NCBI GenBank assembly: GCA_036524155.1
Contig: DATDCV010000513.1
Span: 1 to 22,881, forward strand
Origin: DATDCV01 sp036524155
GTDB lineage: Bacteria; Verrucomicrobiota; Verrucomicrobiia; Limisphaerales; UBA8199
Direction: 5' to 3'
Length of the DNA: 22,881 nucleotides
A program made the position numbers and the translations under genes. The notes under the pieces are model-generated. The model worked only from the letters and a program-made list of their open reading frames with translations. It ran no database searches and had not been told where the DNA came from. Positions 7,415-15,268 of this stretch are shown piece by piece (position 1 is the first letter of the stretch; each line of letters opens with the position of its first letter).

Positions 7415-9499
7415 TCATAAGAAGCCTTCCAGCAGCAGATCCGTCAGGAAGTCCACCCAATCAACCCGAACAGGTTGAGTCAGCTCGTAGGACCGGCGAA
7501 AGTCGGACTCGAAGAGGTCATGCTCCAGCCTGGCCGCGAAAGCCGGATCGGACGTGGCGATGTTTTGCTCCTGGTTGACCCGAAGACTGAGGTGGTTAAG
7601 GTTGCCCGAGCCGACGCAGGCCCAGCCATCGGCGAGCAACGCTTTGACGTGCGTCATCCCGGGATAAAAATAAACGCGGATGCCGTGCTCGAGCAGGTAA
7701 TTTGCCACTACGAGGTTGCCCCGCCCCCCGGCTTTGAAGTCATTCACGCGAGGAAGCACTACCCGGACGTCCACTCCCCGGTTCCTTGCCCCCACCAGCG
7801 CGAGTATGACCCGCTTATCAAATAAGTACGGGTTTTCCACAAAAATGCGGTTTTGCGCCCTGTCCAGAGCAGCTCTGACCGCCGTGTTGAAAGGTTTCCA
7901 GCCCGTCTTGGTCGGCAGGCGGCGAACCTTTATCCACGGCGTTGAAACCGGGAGTTGCTGGTTGTGGCGCCGAGTCGGGGAGAGCAGCCTGGCCAGATAG
8001 GCCAGGTCGCCGCCTGCTCCTGCGTGGGCCCAAATCCGTTCGAACTCTGCCTCCAGCGAGTCCACAACCGGGCCCCGCACCTCCACCATGAGGTCGTGCC
8101 ATTCGTACTGATACTCCCGGCCGAAGTTCATCCCCCCTAACCAGGCGTAGTTTCCATCTACCAGAAACACTTTCGAGTGGTCGGACGAAAACCAGGGATT
8201 TAGAAACGTCCGGACCCGAACCTTTGAATCTTCGCGCAAGTAAGAAATGATCGACCGCGGGGGCTCGAAATTGTCGGGCAGCGGCGTCGCCGGAGGGACT
8301 TGGCCTGCTCCGATGCTTCCCATCCGGTCCAGCACGACCCGGGTATCCACCTCGGTCGAACTTCGCTTGAGCCGATCCGCGATCCCTACCCCCACATCGT
8401 CGCGGTCGAAAATGTAAATATTCAGCCAGATGTGATTTGTGGCCTGCGCGAGCGCCTGCCCGAAGCGGGAGAAGAAGCGCTCTCCATCGATCAGGAGTTC
8501 GAGCGACCCGTCTTCGAGGCGAGTGCCAGTGTGATGGTCAAGCCATGCCTCCCAGTTTTCGAGGTTCATTCCCTCCCTGGCTCGAATCGGGGGCTGCTCG
8601 TTTCCCGGTTTGGGAAGAGGCAGTCGAATAAAGCGAATGGCCGTTGCGATCCCCAAATCGACGGCGCGGAAAGCGCTCGAGATCGGGTTCTTCAGGAGTG
8701 CCAGACCGTGGCTTTCGGGCAAAAGCGCGCTGAGACCTTGCAGTGTCGCCGAGGGGGTGACCCCGCGTTCGGTGAAGTCGAAGAGAGCCGCGGGGGTCAA
8801 CCCGACACAGCGGCGCTGTTGTCGGTCGATAAGGAGTGGTTGGGTAAACCGCCTCGCATTCGGAGCCATCAGCAGAAAAAGGGAATGTCCGGGATAAAGC
8901 CGCGCCAAATGTTCGCCTGCCAGCCCCGAGATGACCTCCAGAGTTTCCTCAACCGAGTATTGATGGTCGACGACGATTTCGGGCGGCTGCTCGGAGAGCG
9001 AGACAAACTGTGATCGCCCCTTGCGATCGCGATAAAGGAGTCCGTCTGCGAGGAAGGCCTGGTAATAGGCCCCATGTCCGGCGACGCGGGGCGTCAGTTG
9101 TTCGATCAGATTGGTGACGATAATCTGCCAATCCACGCCGGCAATGACCCGGGCCTCCCGCCAGCCACGGTCGTGCTCAGGAATTCTCGACAGTCTCTGG
9201 TTCCAGCGCAGCACCGCGGATTTCACTTTGTATCCGTGGACCGGCACCCGTATTCGGCTCCAGTGTGCCTGAAAGGCTTCCACTCCATGCTGCGCGGGAA
9301 AGTAGAATCGTACCGCGTCGCCTTTCACGAACACTCTGGGCGGCCGGGCGGTCGGAGCAGTGAGTGCGCGCCATTCGTCGAGGGATTGTTGCTTGGTGGC
9401 CCGGGGAGACGCGCAACCGACCAAAAGCAAACCTGCTGCCGCCGCGGCGAGCAGAGCCCGCGCGGCACGGATTTGTTGCTGGATTGGAACGGACGACAA
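7415..9499 (-). CDS. Phospholipase D/cardiolipin synthase-like lipoprotein
   Basis: 694 aa from a TTG start at 9499, with an in-frame stop 12 codons upstream. The N-terminus is a lipoprotein signal: basic start, hydrophobic ALLAAAAAGLLLVGC with Cys29 as the lipidation site. Two PLD HKD motifs are intact: His441-Lys443-Asp448 and His617-Lys619-Asp624, each followed by a G-x-G/S-G-N/M-N motif (GGMNFGRE; GSGNLNHLS). Such proteins hydrolyse or transfer phosphatidyl groups; cardiolipin synthases share the same two-motif core. Residues about 45-310 precede the catalytic core and I do not recognise them; they carry no further membrane segment. Membrane anchoring facing the periplasm is inferred from the lipobox. 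It is followed closely by nadD and rsfS. Confidence 0.88.
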   Translation of the reverse strand: MSSVPIQQQIRAARALLAAAAAGLLLVGCASPRATKQQSLDEWRALTAPTARPPRVFVKGDAVRFYFPAQHGVEAFQAHWSRIRVPVHGYKVKSAVLRWNQRLSRIPEHDRGWREARVIAGVDWQIIVTNLIEQLTPRVAGHGAYYQAFLADGLLYRDRKGRSQFVSLSEQPPEIVVDHQYSVEETLEVISGLAGEHLARLYPGHSLFLLMAPNARRFTQPLLIDRQQRRCVGLTPAALFDFTERGVTPSATLQGLSALLPESHGLALLKNPISSAFRAVDLGIATAIRFIRLPLPKPGNEQPPIRAREGMNLENWEAWLDHHTGTRLEDGSLELLIDGERFFSRFGQALAQATNHIWLNIYIFDRDDVGVGIADRLKRSSTEVDTRVVLDRMGSIGAGQVPPATPLPDNFEPPRSIISYLREDSKVRVRTFLNPWFSSDHSKVFLVDGNYAWLGGMNFGREYQYEWHDLMVEVRGPVVDSLEAEFERIWAHAGAGGDLAYLARLLSPTRRHNQQLPVSTPWIKVRRLPTKTGWKPFNTAVRAALDRAQNRIFVENPYLFDKRVILALVGARNRGVDVRVVLPRVNDFKAGGRGNLVVANYLLEHGIRVYFYPGMTHVKALLADGWACVGSGNLNHLSLRVNQEQNIATSDPAFAARLEHDLFESDFRRSYELTQPVRVDWVDFLTDLLLEGFL

Positions 9500-9646
9500 T
9501 CGTGGCCTGATTGCAGCAAAAACGTTCCGCTTCCGTCAATGGGAAAGCTCCCCCCAGGCTATCCCGTCGGGTTGGCCCTCCGCCCGCGTCTTTTTGCGAG
9601 AGACGGAACGACGACCGCGACCCACGGTAAGGACTGCCTGGTGCGG

Positions 9647-11497
9647 CTACGCGGCGGCTTCTTCCTCCGTTTCGAGGAAGCCCTGCAAATGACGGACCCG
9701 GGTCGGATGGCGGAGCTTGCGCAACGCTTTGGCCTCGATTTGGCGGATGCGCTCGCGCGTCACATTATACATCTTGCCGATTTCCTCCAGTGTCCGTTCG
9801 TACCCGTCAATCAGGCCGAACCGCATTTCGAGGATCTTTCGCTCGCGTTCCGTCAAGCTGGTAAGGACATCCCCCAGTTTTTCTTTCAACAGGCTGTAGC
9901 TGGTGACGTCCGAGGGATTCTCGGCAGTCTTGTCCTCGATGAAATCGCCGACGCTGACATCACCGTCGTCGCCCACCGGGGCATGCAGTGAGATCGGCTG
10001 CTGCGCCATCTTGAGCAAGGAGTTGATCCGCGCCACCGGCATGTGCATTTCATCTGCGATCTCCTCGGGAGTCGGCTCCCGGCCAAGCTCCTGAGTGAGC
10101 TGTTTCTGCGCCCGCCAGAGCTTGTTCATGATCTCGATCATATGCACGGGGATGCGAATCGTCCGGGCCTGGTCGGCTATCGACCGTGTGATCGCCTGGC
10201 GAATCCACCAAATCGCGTAGGTGGAGAACTTGTACCCGCGGCGGTATTCGAACTTTTCCACGCCTTTCATCAGTCCGATGTTGCCTTCCTGAATCAGGTC
10301 GAGGAAAGACTGGCCTCGGTTGGTGTATTTCTTCGCGACCGAGACGACCAGCCGCAGGTTGGCCTCCGCCATGTGGGTTTTCGCCTGGTGAGCCCTGTCC
10401 GCTGCTTTCTTAAGCTGGCCGAAGACGGTGAAAAAATCCTCGCGCGGCATGCGCACGAACAGCTCGAGCGCCTGGATCTTAGTGCGCTCGCCGTGGAGGG
10501 CCGATTGTTGATCGGCGCTCTTTCGGTGCGATTCCAGCTCCTGAACGCGGCGCAAACTGGCTTGGAATTTCTCATGCACATTGCCCGCCACGACGATCAT
10601 ATCTTCCAGCACTTTCTGCTTGTAGAAGAACCTTGGGAATGTGTCTTGCAGTCTCCGGTCCATCTTCCGGAAGGCTCCGAACAATTTCTCCCGCCGGCTG
10701 GTCGGGGTCTTCTGCCAGTCCAGATATTGCTGGTCCACTTGCGCGTCGAGCGTGCGAACCTTCTTGATCAGGTTTCGCAACTCTCGGAGATGACCCTCCC
10801 GGTTGGCCACCTTCTTGTCGACCACCACCCTGTCAAAGCGCTCTTTTGGAGGTTCAGAGAGAAGCTTCTCGGCAATCGCGATGTGTTCTTTGGCGGAGAA
10901 CCCCAACCCGTAGACCATGCGTTTCATTTCCGCTTCCGCCTGTTCGATCTTTTTGCAGATCTCCACCTCTTGTTCGCGGGTCAGAAGTGGCACCTTGCCC
11001 ATCTGGTTCATGTACATCCGGACGGGATCGTCTAAAACCTCCAGCCGGGCGTCTTCCTCCTCTTCAGATTCCGCGGGTTTGGCGCGCTCCACCTCGGCGT
11101 GATCTACAATCTCAATATCCAGGTTGCGCAACTTCGTGTACAGCTCATCGAGATCCTCCGGCGAAAGGCCGTCCGGTAACACGTCATTAATGTCGTCATA
11201 GGTGACGTGTCCATTCTCGTGGGCCAGGTGAAGCAGAGTCTTTATTGTCTCTGCAAGGTCGATTGCTGTTGGGGCGGCGCTCCCAGGGGGGGGCGCAGCC
11301 CCGCCTTTTGAGGCATCCGGAGGGCGTCTGGAGGTACCGTTCCGGCCCTCTCCGGCGAGCGCGGCTCCCCGGCTCGCTGCGCGCGATGAGATAATAAACC
11401 GGCGGCGTGGGCGTTGCTCCCTATCCGGGGCGGACTTATGACTCTCGCGGTGCTTGGCTGCACTCTTGGCAGCCTTAGTCTCTTTCCTATTCAGCAT
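9647..11497 (-). CDS. rpoD: RNA polymerase primary sigma factor (sigma-70)
   Basis: 616 aa from ATG 11497. The domains in order are: a basic, Ala/Pro/Arg-rich extension (1-78); a region 1.1-like helical segment (IKTLLHLAHENGHVTYDDINDVLP, about 84-132); region 1.2 (DDPVRMYMNQMGKVPLLTREQEVEI, about 156-185); a charged non-conserved insert; region 2 with LRLVVSVAKKY, DLIQEGNIGLMKGVEKFEYRRGYKFSTYAIWWIRQAI for -10 recognition and melting; region 3 (PVHMIEIMNKL); and region 4 (LTERERKILEMRFGL and TLEEIGKMYNVTRERIRQIEAKALRKLRHP) for -35 contact. Regions 1.1 and full region 2-4 motifs mark it as the housekeeping factor. No dnaG neighbour is present. Residues about 43-78 are compositionally unlike the rest and include a G8 tract in the DNA. 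Confidence 0.97.
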   Translation of the reverse strand: MLNRKETKAAKSAAKHRESHKSAPDREQRPRRRFIISSRAASRGAALAGEGRNGTSRRPPDASKGGAAPPPGSAAPTAIDLAETIKTLLHLAHENGHVTYDDINDVLPDGLSPEDLDELYTKLRNLDIEIVDHAEVERAKPAESEEEEDARLEVLDDPVRMYMNQMGKVPLLTREQEVEICKKIEQAEAEMKRMVYGLGFSAKEHIAIAEKLLSEPPKERFDRVVVDKKVANREGHLRELRNLIKKVRTLDAQVDQQYLDWQKTPTSRREKLFGAFRKMDRRLQDTFPRFFYKQKVLEDMIVVAGNVHEKFQASLRRVQELESHRKSADQQSALHGERTKIQALELFVRMPREDFFTVFGQLKKAADRAHQAKTHMAEANLRLVVSVAKKYTNRGQSFLDLIQEGNIGLMKGVEKFEYRRGYKFSTYAIWWIRQAITRSIADQARTIRIPVHMIEIMNKLWRAQKQLTQELGREPTPEEIADEMHMPVARINSLLKMAQQPISLHAPVGDDGDVSVGDFIEDKTAENPSDVTSYSLLKEKLGDVLTSLTERERKILEMRFGLIDGYERTLEEIGKMYNVTRERIRQIEAKALRKLRHPTRVRHLQGFLETEEEAAA

Positions 11498-11913
11498 AAA
11501 CAATCAGACGCCCGGAATTCGTTTTGGTTCATATTGTGTGCAAGCGCCTATGCTACAATATATTGTGCGATAGGTGGCTGCCAGAACTGCAGCCGGCAAC
11601 AACGCTTTAAGGACGCGACAACCGGAAGACGACCGCACATGCTTAATTAATGCATTTTCACCCTAAAATCAACCCTGTCACGAAAGCTCGCACGCGGTTA
11701 GCCTGCGGTACTGCCATCAGATTACATCAAATCAACAGTACGCCATCTTCTGCCGATGAATGCAAGCATGAATTCCAGTTTTTTTCGCTTCGATGGCAAG
11801 TTCCATCGTTTTCCAGGCCGCAAAGGCTGAGCCCTCGGCTTGGCAAAGGTCATCGAAGCGCCATCGGGAAGGCGAAAATGCGAGCTTTCGAACCGCAGGC
11901 CATGCCCTCTTTC
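11498..11913. other. Intergenic region upstream of rpoD
   Basis: This is 416 bases between the panD stop and the rpoD start, both on the minus strand. Its AT content is higher than its surroundings around 11520-11570, where rpoD regulation is likely. It contains the palindrome at 11555-11566 and an inverted repeat (CGCTTCGATG at 11786-11795 and its complement at 11851-11860). Open frames here are short or antisense extensions and show no recognisable protein. I see no tRNA or other RNA gene. Confidence 0.6.
11531..11569 (-). promoter_or_regulatory. AT-rich palindrome and direct repeat upstream of rpoD
   Basis: ACAATATATTGT (11555-11566) is a perfect 12-bp palindrome. The 10-mer ATATTGTGYG occurs at 11531-11540 and again at 11560-11569, 29 bp apart. 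The site is 34-72 bp before the rpoD ATG and could be an operator or promoter element. No confident -35/-10 pair could be fixed. Confidence 0.35.
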
Positions 11914-12276
11914 CTAGATTCCCCGTTCGTTGACAATCGCGTTGTTCTCCCCCAGGACGATGACCCGTGGTTTCCAGGTGCTGGCCCCGGCCGACTCCAC
12001 TTCGGCGAAACTCATGATGGTGAGGCGGTCTCCAGGCTTTCCCAGGTGAGCTGCAGCGCCGTTGAGTACAATTTGACCGGAACCCGGTTCGCCCGGGATC
12101 ACGTAGGTTTCGAACCGGGCCGCGTTGGCCATGTTGCTGCACAGGATCTTCTCGTAGGGAAGAAAGCCAGCTTTTTCCATCAGATCGCGGGCAATCGTGA
12201 GGCTGCCCTCGTAGTTGAGGTTGCCGGCGGTAACCTGGGCCCGGTGGATTTTCGACTTCAGAAGGTAAACGAGCAT
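11914..12276 (-). CDS. panD: Aspartate 1-decarboxylase (pyruvoyl enzyme precursor)
   Basis: 120 aa. It decarboxylates aspartate to beta-alanine for pantothenate and CoA synthesis. The self-cleavage site that creates the pyruvoyl group is Gly24-Ser25 in LNYEGSLTIA. Other active-site residues fall at the same positions as in E. coli PanD: Lys9 (LKSKIHRA), Arg54 and Tyr58 (ARFETYVI). Asn72-Gly73 occur in IVLNGAAAHL, typical of the family. The ATG at 12276 is fixed by the conserved start. It lies 137 nt after the endonuclease-family gene on the same strand. Supply of beta-alanine links it to coaD at 2941. Confidence 0.96.
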   Translation of the reverse strand: MLVYLLKSKIHRAQVTAGNLNYEGSLTIARDLMEKAGFLPYEKILCSNMANAARFETYVIPGEPGSGQIVLNGAAAHLGKPGDRLTIMSFAEVESAGASTWKPRVIVLGENNAIVNERGI

Positions 12277-12413
12277 GGTTTGAACTCCGGCGCAGACAAT
12301 AGGCCAACGGCATTAGAAAAGAAAGCCCGTTCTCCGCGGATTCTCTCATCCGGGGAAGGCGAGGCGCCGCCCACCACTCCATGGCTCTGCGCCATTCGGA
12401 AGGGTTGCTCGGT

Positions 12414-13343
12414 TTATTGATCCTCCGCCTCGAATGCGGCAGTGACGGGCCGATGGTCGGAGCCAACCCCCCAACCGGGGAGGGAGAGCACGTAGGTATC
12501 GTTGGTCTGCCATTCGCGGGCCATCCCCGGGCTGAGCAAAAGAAAATCAACCCGGGAGTAAGTGTCATCCTGGCCATAGTAGTGCGTCCACGCGACCGTG
12601 CGCACCGCGCGGTCGGCCACTGGCGATGGGCCCGAGTCTCCGTTCCGCTCGCTCGGCCACGTGTCGATTAGTTTGTTCCGGTAACGGCCAACGATCATCC
12701 TGGTGGACGGCGCGTGGATGGTGTCATTGAAATCTCCCAGGACCACCAGGTTCAGGTTCGGATTGGCCATGAGGCGCGTGTCGATCTTCTCGCGCAACAG
12801 CTTCGCTTCCTCCAGCCGGATCTCGGCTTCGTCGCCGGACGCCACCGCGCGCTTCGATTTCAGGTGCGCGGTCATGAGCGTGAACGAGTAATTTGAACGC
12901 ACTTGGATATCTACCTCGAGAAAGCCGCGGCTGACTCGAAAACGGCGCCCATCGAGAAGGAAATTATCATTCGTGTGCGGACGCCTTTCGTTGAATGGGA
13001 AGCGGCTGAGGACCGCCAGGTGGATGTTGGTGTCATAGCCTGGGAGGTGTTCCCAATAGGGCAAATCGAGGCCGTCCGTTTTCAAAGATGCGCGCAATTC
13101 GAGTAGTGCGTTGGTGCTCCCCATTTCCTGCAGCGCGATGACGTCCGGGCGCATGGCGCAGATGCTCTCGCGGATTTTGCTCTTCGATTCGGCAGCCTTG
13201 GCCGCGCGAGTCTCGGTCGGTATGTCGAGGTAGCCTTCCAGGTTGTAACTGGCGATGCGAAAGGTCGCGGCGGGCGCACGTGTGAGCCAAAGGACGAAGG
13301 TGGTGAAAACCCAAATCCAACGATGAACGCGAAACGACTGCAT
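12414..13343 (-). CDS. Secreted endonuclease/exonuclease/phosphatase-family protein
   Basis: 309 aa from ATG 13343. The frame is open for 45 further codons upstream, but these lie beyond a consensus promoter and before a clear signal peptide (MQSFRVHRWIWVFTTFVLWLTRAPAA). The fold's catalytic residues are present: Asn34 (SYNLEGY), Glu73 (ALQEMGS), His160 (MTAHLKSKR), Asp204 and Asn206 (VVLGDFNDT), and Asp296-His297 (GSDHRPV). This metal-dependent superfamily includes DNase I-like nucleases, sphingomyelinases and inositol phosphatases, so the substrate is not settled. Export suggests a role outside the cytoplasm. It is divergent from folE2. Confidence 0.87.
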   Translation of the reverse strand: MQSFRVHRWIWVFTTFVLWLTRAPAATFRIASYNLEGYLDIPTETRAAKAAESKSKIRESICAMRPDVIALQEMGSTNALLELRASLKTDGLDLPYWEHLPGYDTNIHLAVLSRFPFNERRPHTNDNFLLDGRRFRVSRGFLEVDIQVRSNYSFTLMTAHLKSKRAVASGDEAEIRLEEAKLLREKIDTRLMANPNLNLVVLGDFNDTIHAPSTRMIVGRYRNKLIDTWPSERNGDSGPSPVADRAVRTVAWTHYYGQDDTYSRVDFLLLSPGMAREWQTNDTYVLSLPGWGVGSDHRPVTAAFEAEDQ

Positions 13344-13350
13344 GGGCGAG

Positions 13351-13379
13351 CTAATACGGTTTCCTTTGAGGCATGTCAA
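13351..13379 (-). promoter_or_regulatory. Promoter of the secreted endonuclease-family gene (leaderless layout)
   Basis: On the minus strand a perfect TTGACA (13374-13379), exactly 17 nt, then TATTAG (13351-13356), then 7 nt to the ATG at 13343. Transcription would begin at or within a base or two of the start codon. Confidence 0.6.
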
Positions 13380-13413
13380 AGGTCGGCTGCCGGCCGGACC
13401 GCTTCTGGGACGG

Positions 13414-13441
13414 TTGCAAATCAGGGCTTCGCTGCTAACTT
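13414..13441 (+). promoter_or_regulatory. Predicted promoter of folE2 (leaderless layout)
   Basis: TTGCAA (13414-13419), 16 nt spacer, TAACTT (13436-13441), then 6 nt to ATG 13448. It supports the long folE2 start rather than the internal ATGs. Confidence 0.4.
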
Positions 13442-13447
13442 TCAGGG

Positions 13448-14341
13448 ATGTTGAAGCTTCACCGCAATGCGATCGCACGCCGGCAGAGTCCCACGACGAT
13501 GCCGCCCAAAGGGCGCCTGCTTAACCGTAATGGCAAACATTCGAGGGAGTTGGCCGGCCCGCCGATGGTGAAACTGCAGGACAAACAGAGCGAGCCGGAT
13601 TTCCGCGAGCTGCGCATCGATAAAGTGGGGGTCCGTGGGCTGCGCTTCCCGATTACGGTCCGGGACCGGGAGTACACGGTGCAGAATACGGTGGCGACGA
13701 TCGGGATGTTCGTGGACCTGCCAAAGGAATTCAAAGGCACGCACATGAGCCGCTTCATCGAAGTGCTCAATGCCCATGGCAACATCATCCATGTGGAGAA
13801 CATCGATGACATCCTCTTTGCTCTGCAGGCCAAATTTCATGCGGCGACTTCCCATCTGGAAATCGAATTCCCTTACTTCATGGTCAAGAAGGCGCCGGTC
13901 ACCGGCCGCGAAGGCGTCATGGATTACGTCGCGCGGTTCGACGCCGCGGCTTGTCATCGCGAGATTGACTTTGTGTTGACTGTCAAAGCCATGGTCACAA
14001 CTTTGTGTCCCTGCTCCAAGGCGATCGCCGCGTATGGCGCTCATAATCAGCGGGGCGAAGTCACGGTCCAGATCCGGTCGCACAAGGCGGTCTGGATTGA
14101 GGATCTGATCGCGATTATCGAAAGCTCAGCCTCCTCGGAGCTTTACGCGCTCTTGAAGCGGGAGGACGAAAAAGCGGTCACCGAGCGGGCTTACGAAAAC
14201 CCCGTCTTTGTGGAGGACCTGGTCCGAAACGTCGCTCTCAAACTCAATGCTCACCCGGACGTCACCTGGTATAAGGTGGAAGCCGAAAACCACGAGAGCA
14301 TTCATAACCACAATGCCTACGCCTGCATCGAGAAACGCTGA
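13448..14341 (+). CDS. folE2: GTP cyclohydrolase FolE2 (type IB)
   Basis: 297 aa. It converts GTP to dihydroneopterin triphosphate, the first step to tetrahydrofolate and 7-deazaguanine (queuosine) precursors. FolE2 can use metals other than zinc and often works when zinc is low. Family motifs are RIDKVGVRGLRFPI (56-69), VATIGMFVDLP, GTHMSRFIEVL (97-107), LCPCSKAIAAYGAHNQRG (186-203, with the conserved metal-ligand/catalytic cysteine) and the C-terminal ENHESIHNHNAYACIE. The first 39 residues are a basic extension; the family is usually about 260 aa, which would fit a start at ATG 13565. The promoter-like pair 6 nt before 13448 and coding-like third positions favour the long form. It is divergent from the endonuclease-family gene. 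Confidence 0.92.
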   Translation: MLKLHRNAIARRQSPTTMPPKGRLLNRNGKHSRELAGPPMVKLQDKQSEPDFRELRIDKVGVRGLRFPITVRDREYTVQNTVATIGMFVDLPKEFKGTHMSRFIEVLNAHGNIIHVENIDDILFALQAKFHAATSHLEIEFPYFMVKKAPVTGREGVMDYVARFDAAACHREIDFVLTVKAMVTTLCPCSKAIAAYGAHNQRGEVTVQIRSHKAVWIEDLIAIIESSASSELYALLKREDEKAVTERAYENPVFVEDLVRNVALKLNAHPDVTWYKVEAENHESIHNHNAYACIEKR

Positions 14342-14427
14342 ACGGTGCTTCCTGGTCGATGCAGGCATACCGTCGCCGACATCGCGGGTCCGCAGCTCAA
14401 AAGCCCGCTTCAAATTTTTGAAAATTG

Positions 14428-14456
14428 TTGTGGAATATTTGTACTCCTTTGATAAA
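14428..14456 (+). promoter_or_regulatory. Possible promoter of the DksA-like/rpmG/rpsR unit
   Basis: TTGTGG (14428-14433), 17 nt, GATAAA (14451-14456) inside an AT-rich island (about 14410-14458). It leaves a leader of about 55 nt. The leader contains a short inverted repeat, CTCTCG (14465-14470) with CGAGAG (14490-14495). Confidence 0.35.
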
Positions 14457-14516
14457 TTCGCCCACTCTCGACGGGATGGCATCATCGGCCGAGAGGGCAA
14501 ATCCTTAGTTTAAGTT

Positions 14517-15089
14517 GTGACTACGAAGAAGAAAGAGACAACCAGGAAGGCGTCTGCGGCGGCTAAACCAGCCACCGCCGCCTCGATCCTCGGCCGGGCA
14601 GTCGTCAAGTCAAAGAAGAACGGCGAAGTCAAAGTTCGGTCCGAATGGCTCAAATTTTACCAGCGCCTGTTGGAGTTGCGGGACCAACTGACGCGCCAGA
14701 TGAACGGCTTGGCGAAGGAGTCGGCTCAGGAAATGGCGGGCTACAGCCTGCACATGGCTGATTCAGGTACCGACAATTTTGACCGTGATTTTGCGTTAAG
14801 CCTTCTTTCTTCCGACCAGGATGCCGTATACGAGATTGAAGAAGCCCTCAAACGGATCGAGAAAAACACCTACGGGATTTGCGAGTTGACTGGCAAGCCA
14901 ATCCCGCGGAGCCGCCTTGAAGCCATTCCGTGGACGCGTTTCACCGTCCAGGCCCAAGCCCAACTCGAGCGCGAGGGCGCGCTCCGTCAGCGACGCCTCG
15001 GAGCCCTCGGCACTGTCGATGCCGTCGGCCTGACCGAGGTCGAGCCCGAAGAAGAAGAGCCCGAGGAGAAACCCAAGGAAAAAGAGTAA
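14517..15089 (+). CDS. DksA/TraR-family protein lacking the zinc cysteines
   Basis: 190 aa from GTG 14517. DksA-family proteins enter the RNA polymerase secondary channel and adjust initiation, often with ppGpp. The N-terminal 40 residues are Lys/Ala-rich. Two helices (about 43-70 and 96-116) flank a DSGTDNFDRDFALSLLSSDQ tip and form the expected coiled coil. The zinc-finger position reads YGICELTGKPIPRSRLEAIPWTRFTVQAQ: only Cys122 remains of the four cysteines, so zinc binding is not expected. The tail is a Glu/Lys repeat (EVEPEEEEPEEKPKEKE). rpmG starts 3 nt after its stop. The link to translation genes fits a role in rRNA/ribosomal gene control (inference). Confidence 0.82.
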   Translation: MTTKKKETTRKASAAAKPATAASILGRAVVKSKKNGEVKVRSEWLKFYQRLLELRDQLTRQMNGLAKESAQEMAGYSLHMADSGTDNFDRDFALSLLSSDQDAVYEIEEALKRIEKNTYGICELTGKPIPRSRLEAIPWTRFTVQAQAQLEREGALRQRRLGALGTVDAVGLTEVEPEEEEPEEKPKEKE

Positions 15090-15092
15090 TTT

Positions 15093-15260
15093 ATGCCCCG
15101 AGAAATTGTTACTATCGAATGCACCGAAGCGCGGAAGGAAGGCAAGTCTCCTTCCCGCTACACTACGACCCGCAACAAGAAGCTTAAACCCGACAAGCTC
15201 GAGCTCAAGAAGTACAACCCGGCTCTCCGCCGTCATACGCTCCACCGCGAAATCAAGTAA
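15093..15260 (+). CDS. rpmG: 50S ribosomal protein L33 (bL33), zinc-free form
   Basis: 55 aa: MPREIVTIECTEARKEGKSP, then SRYTTTRNKK, then LKPDKLELKKYNPALRRHTLHREIK. The SRYTTTRNK and LELKKYNPxLRRHTxHxEIK blocks are diagnostic of bL33. The usual two CxxC pairs are missing; Cys10 is the only cysteine, so this is the zinc-independent type. It sits between the DksA-like gene (3 nt gap) and rpsR (8 nt gap). Confidence 0.95.
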   Translation: MPREIVTIECTEARKEGKSPSRYTTTRNKKLKPDKLELKKYNPALRRHTLHREIK

Positions 15261-15268
15261 GGACCTTT

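Noticed and set aside
10043..11035. 330-codon plus-strand open frame antisense to rpoD
   Set aside because: It is the mirror of a high-GC coding gene. The product is His/Leu-rich with no recognisable domain, and the opposite strand encodes a complete sigma factor.
11786..11860. Inverted repeat CGCTTCGATG...CATCGAAGCG as a terminator of panD
   Set aside because: The arms are 55 nt apart and the nearby T-run is on the wrong side for either transcript direction, so it does not make an intrinsic terminator.
11732..12577. 281-codon minus-strand open frame across panD
   Set aside because: It overlaps panD and the end of the endonuclease-family gene in another frame. panD has perfect active-site matches, and this frame gives an Arg/Pro/Ser-rich product with no domain character, so it is a shadow.
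13344..13478. N-terminal 45-codon extension of the endonuclease-family gene
   Set aside because: It would run through a consensus promoter and bury the signal peptide; the start at 13343 explains both.
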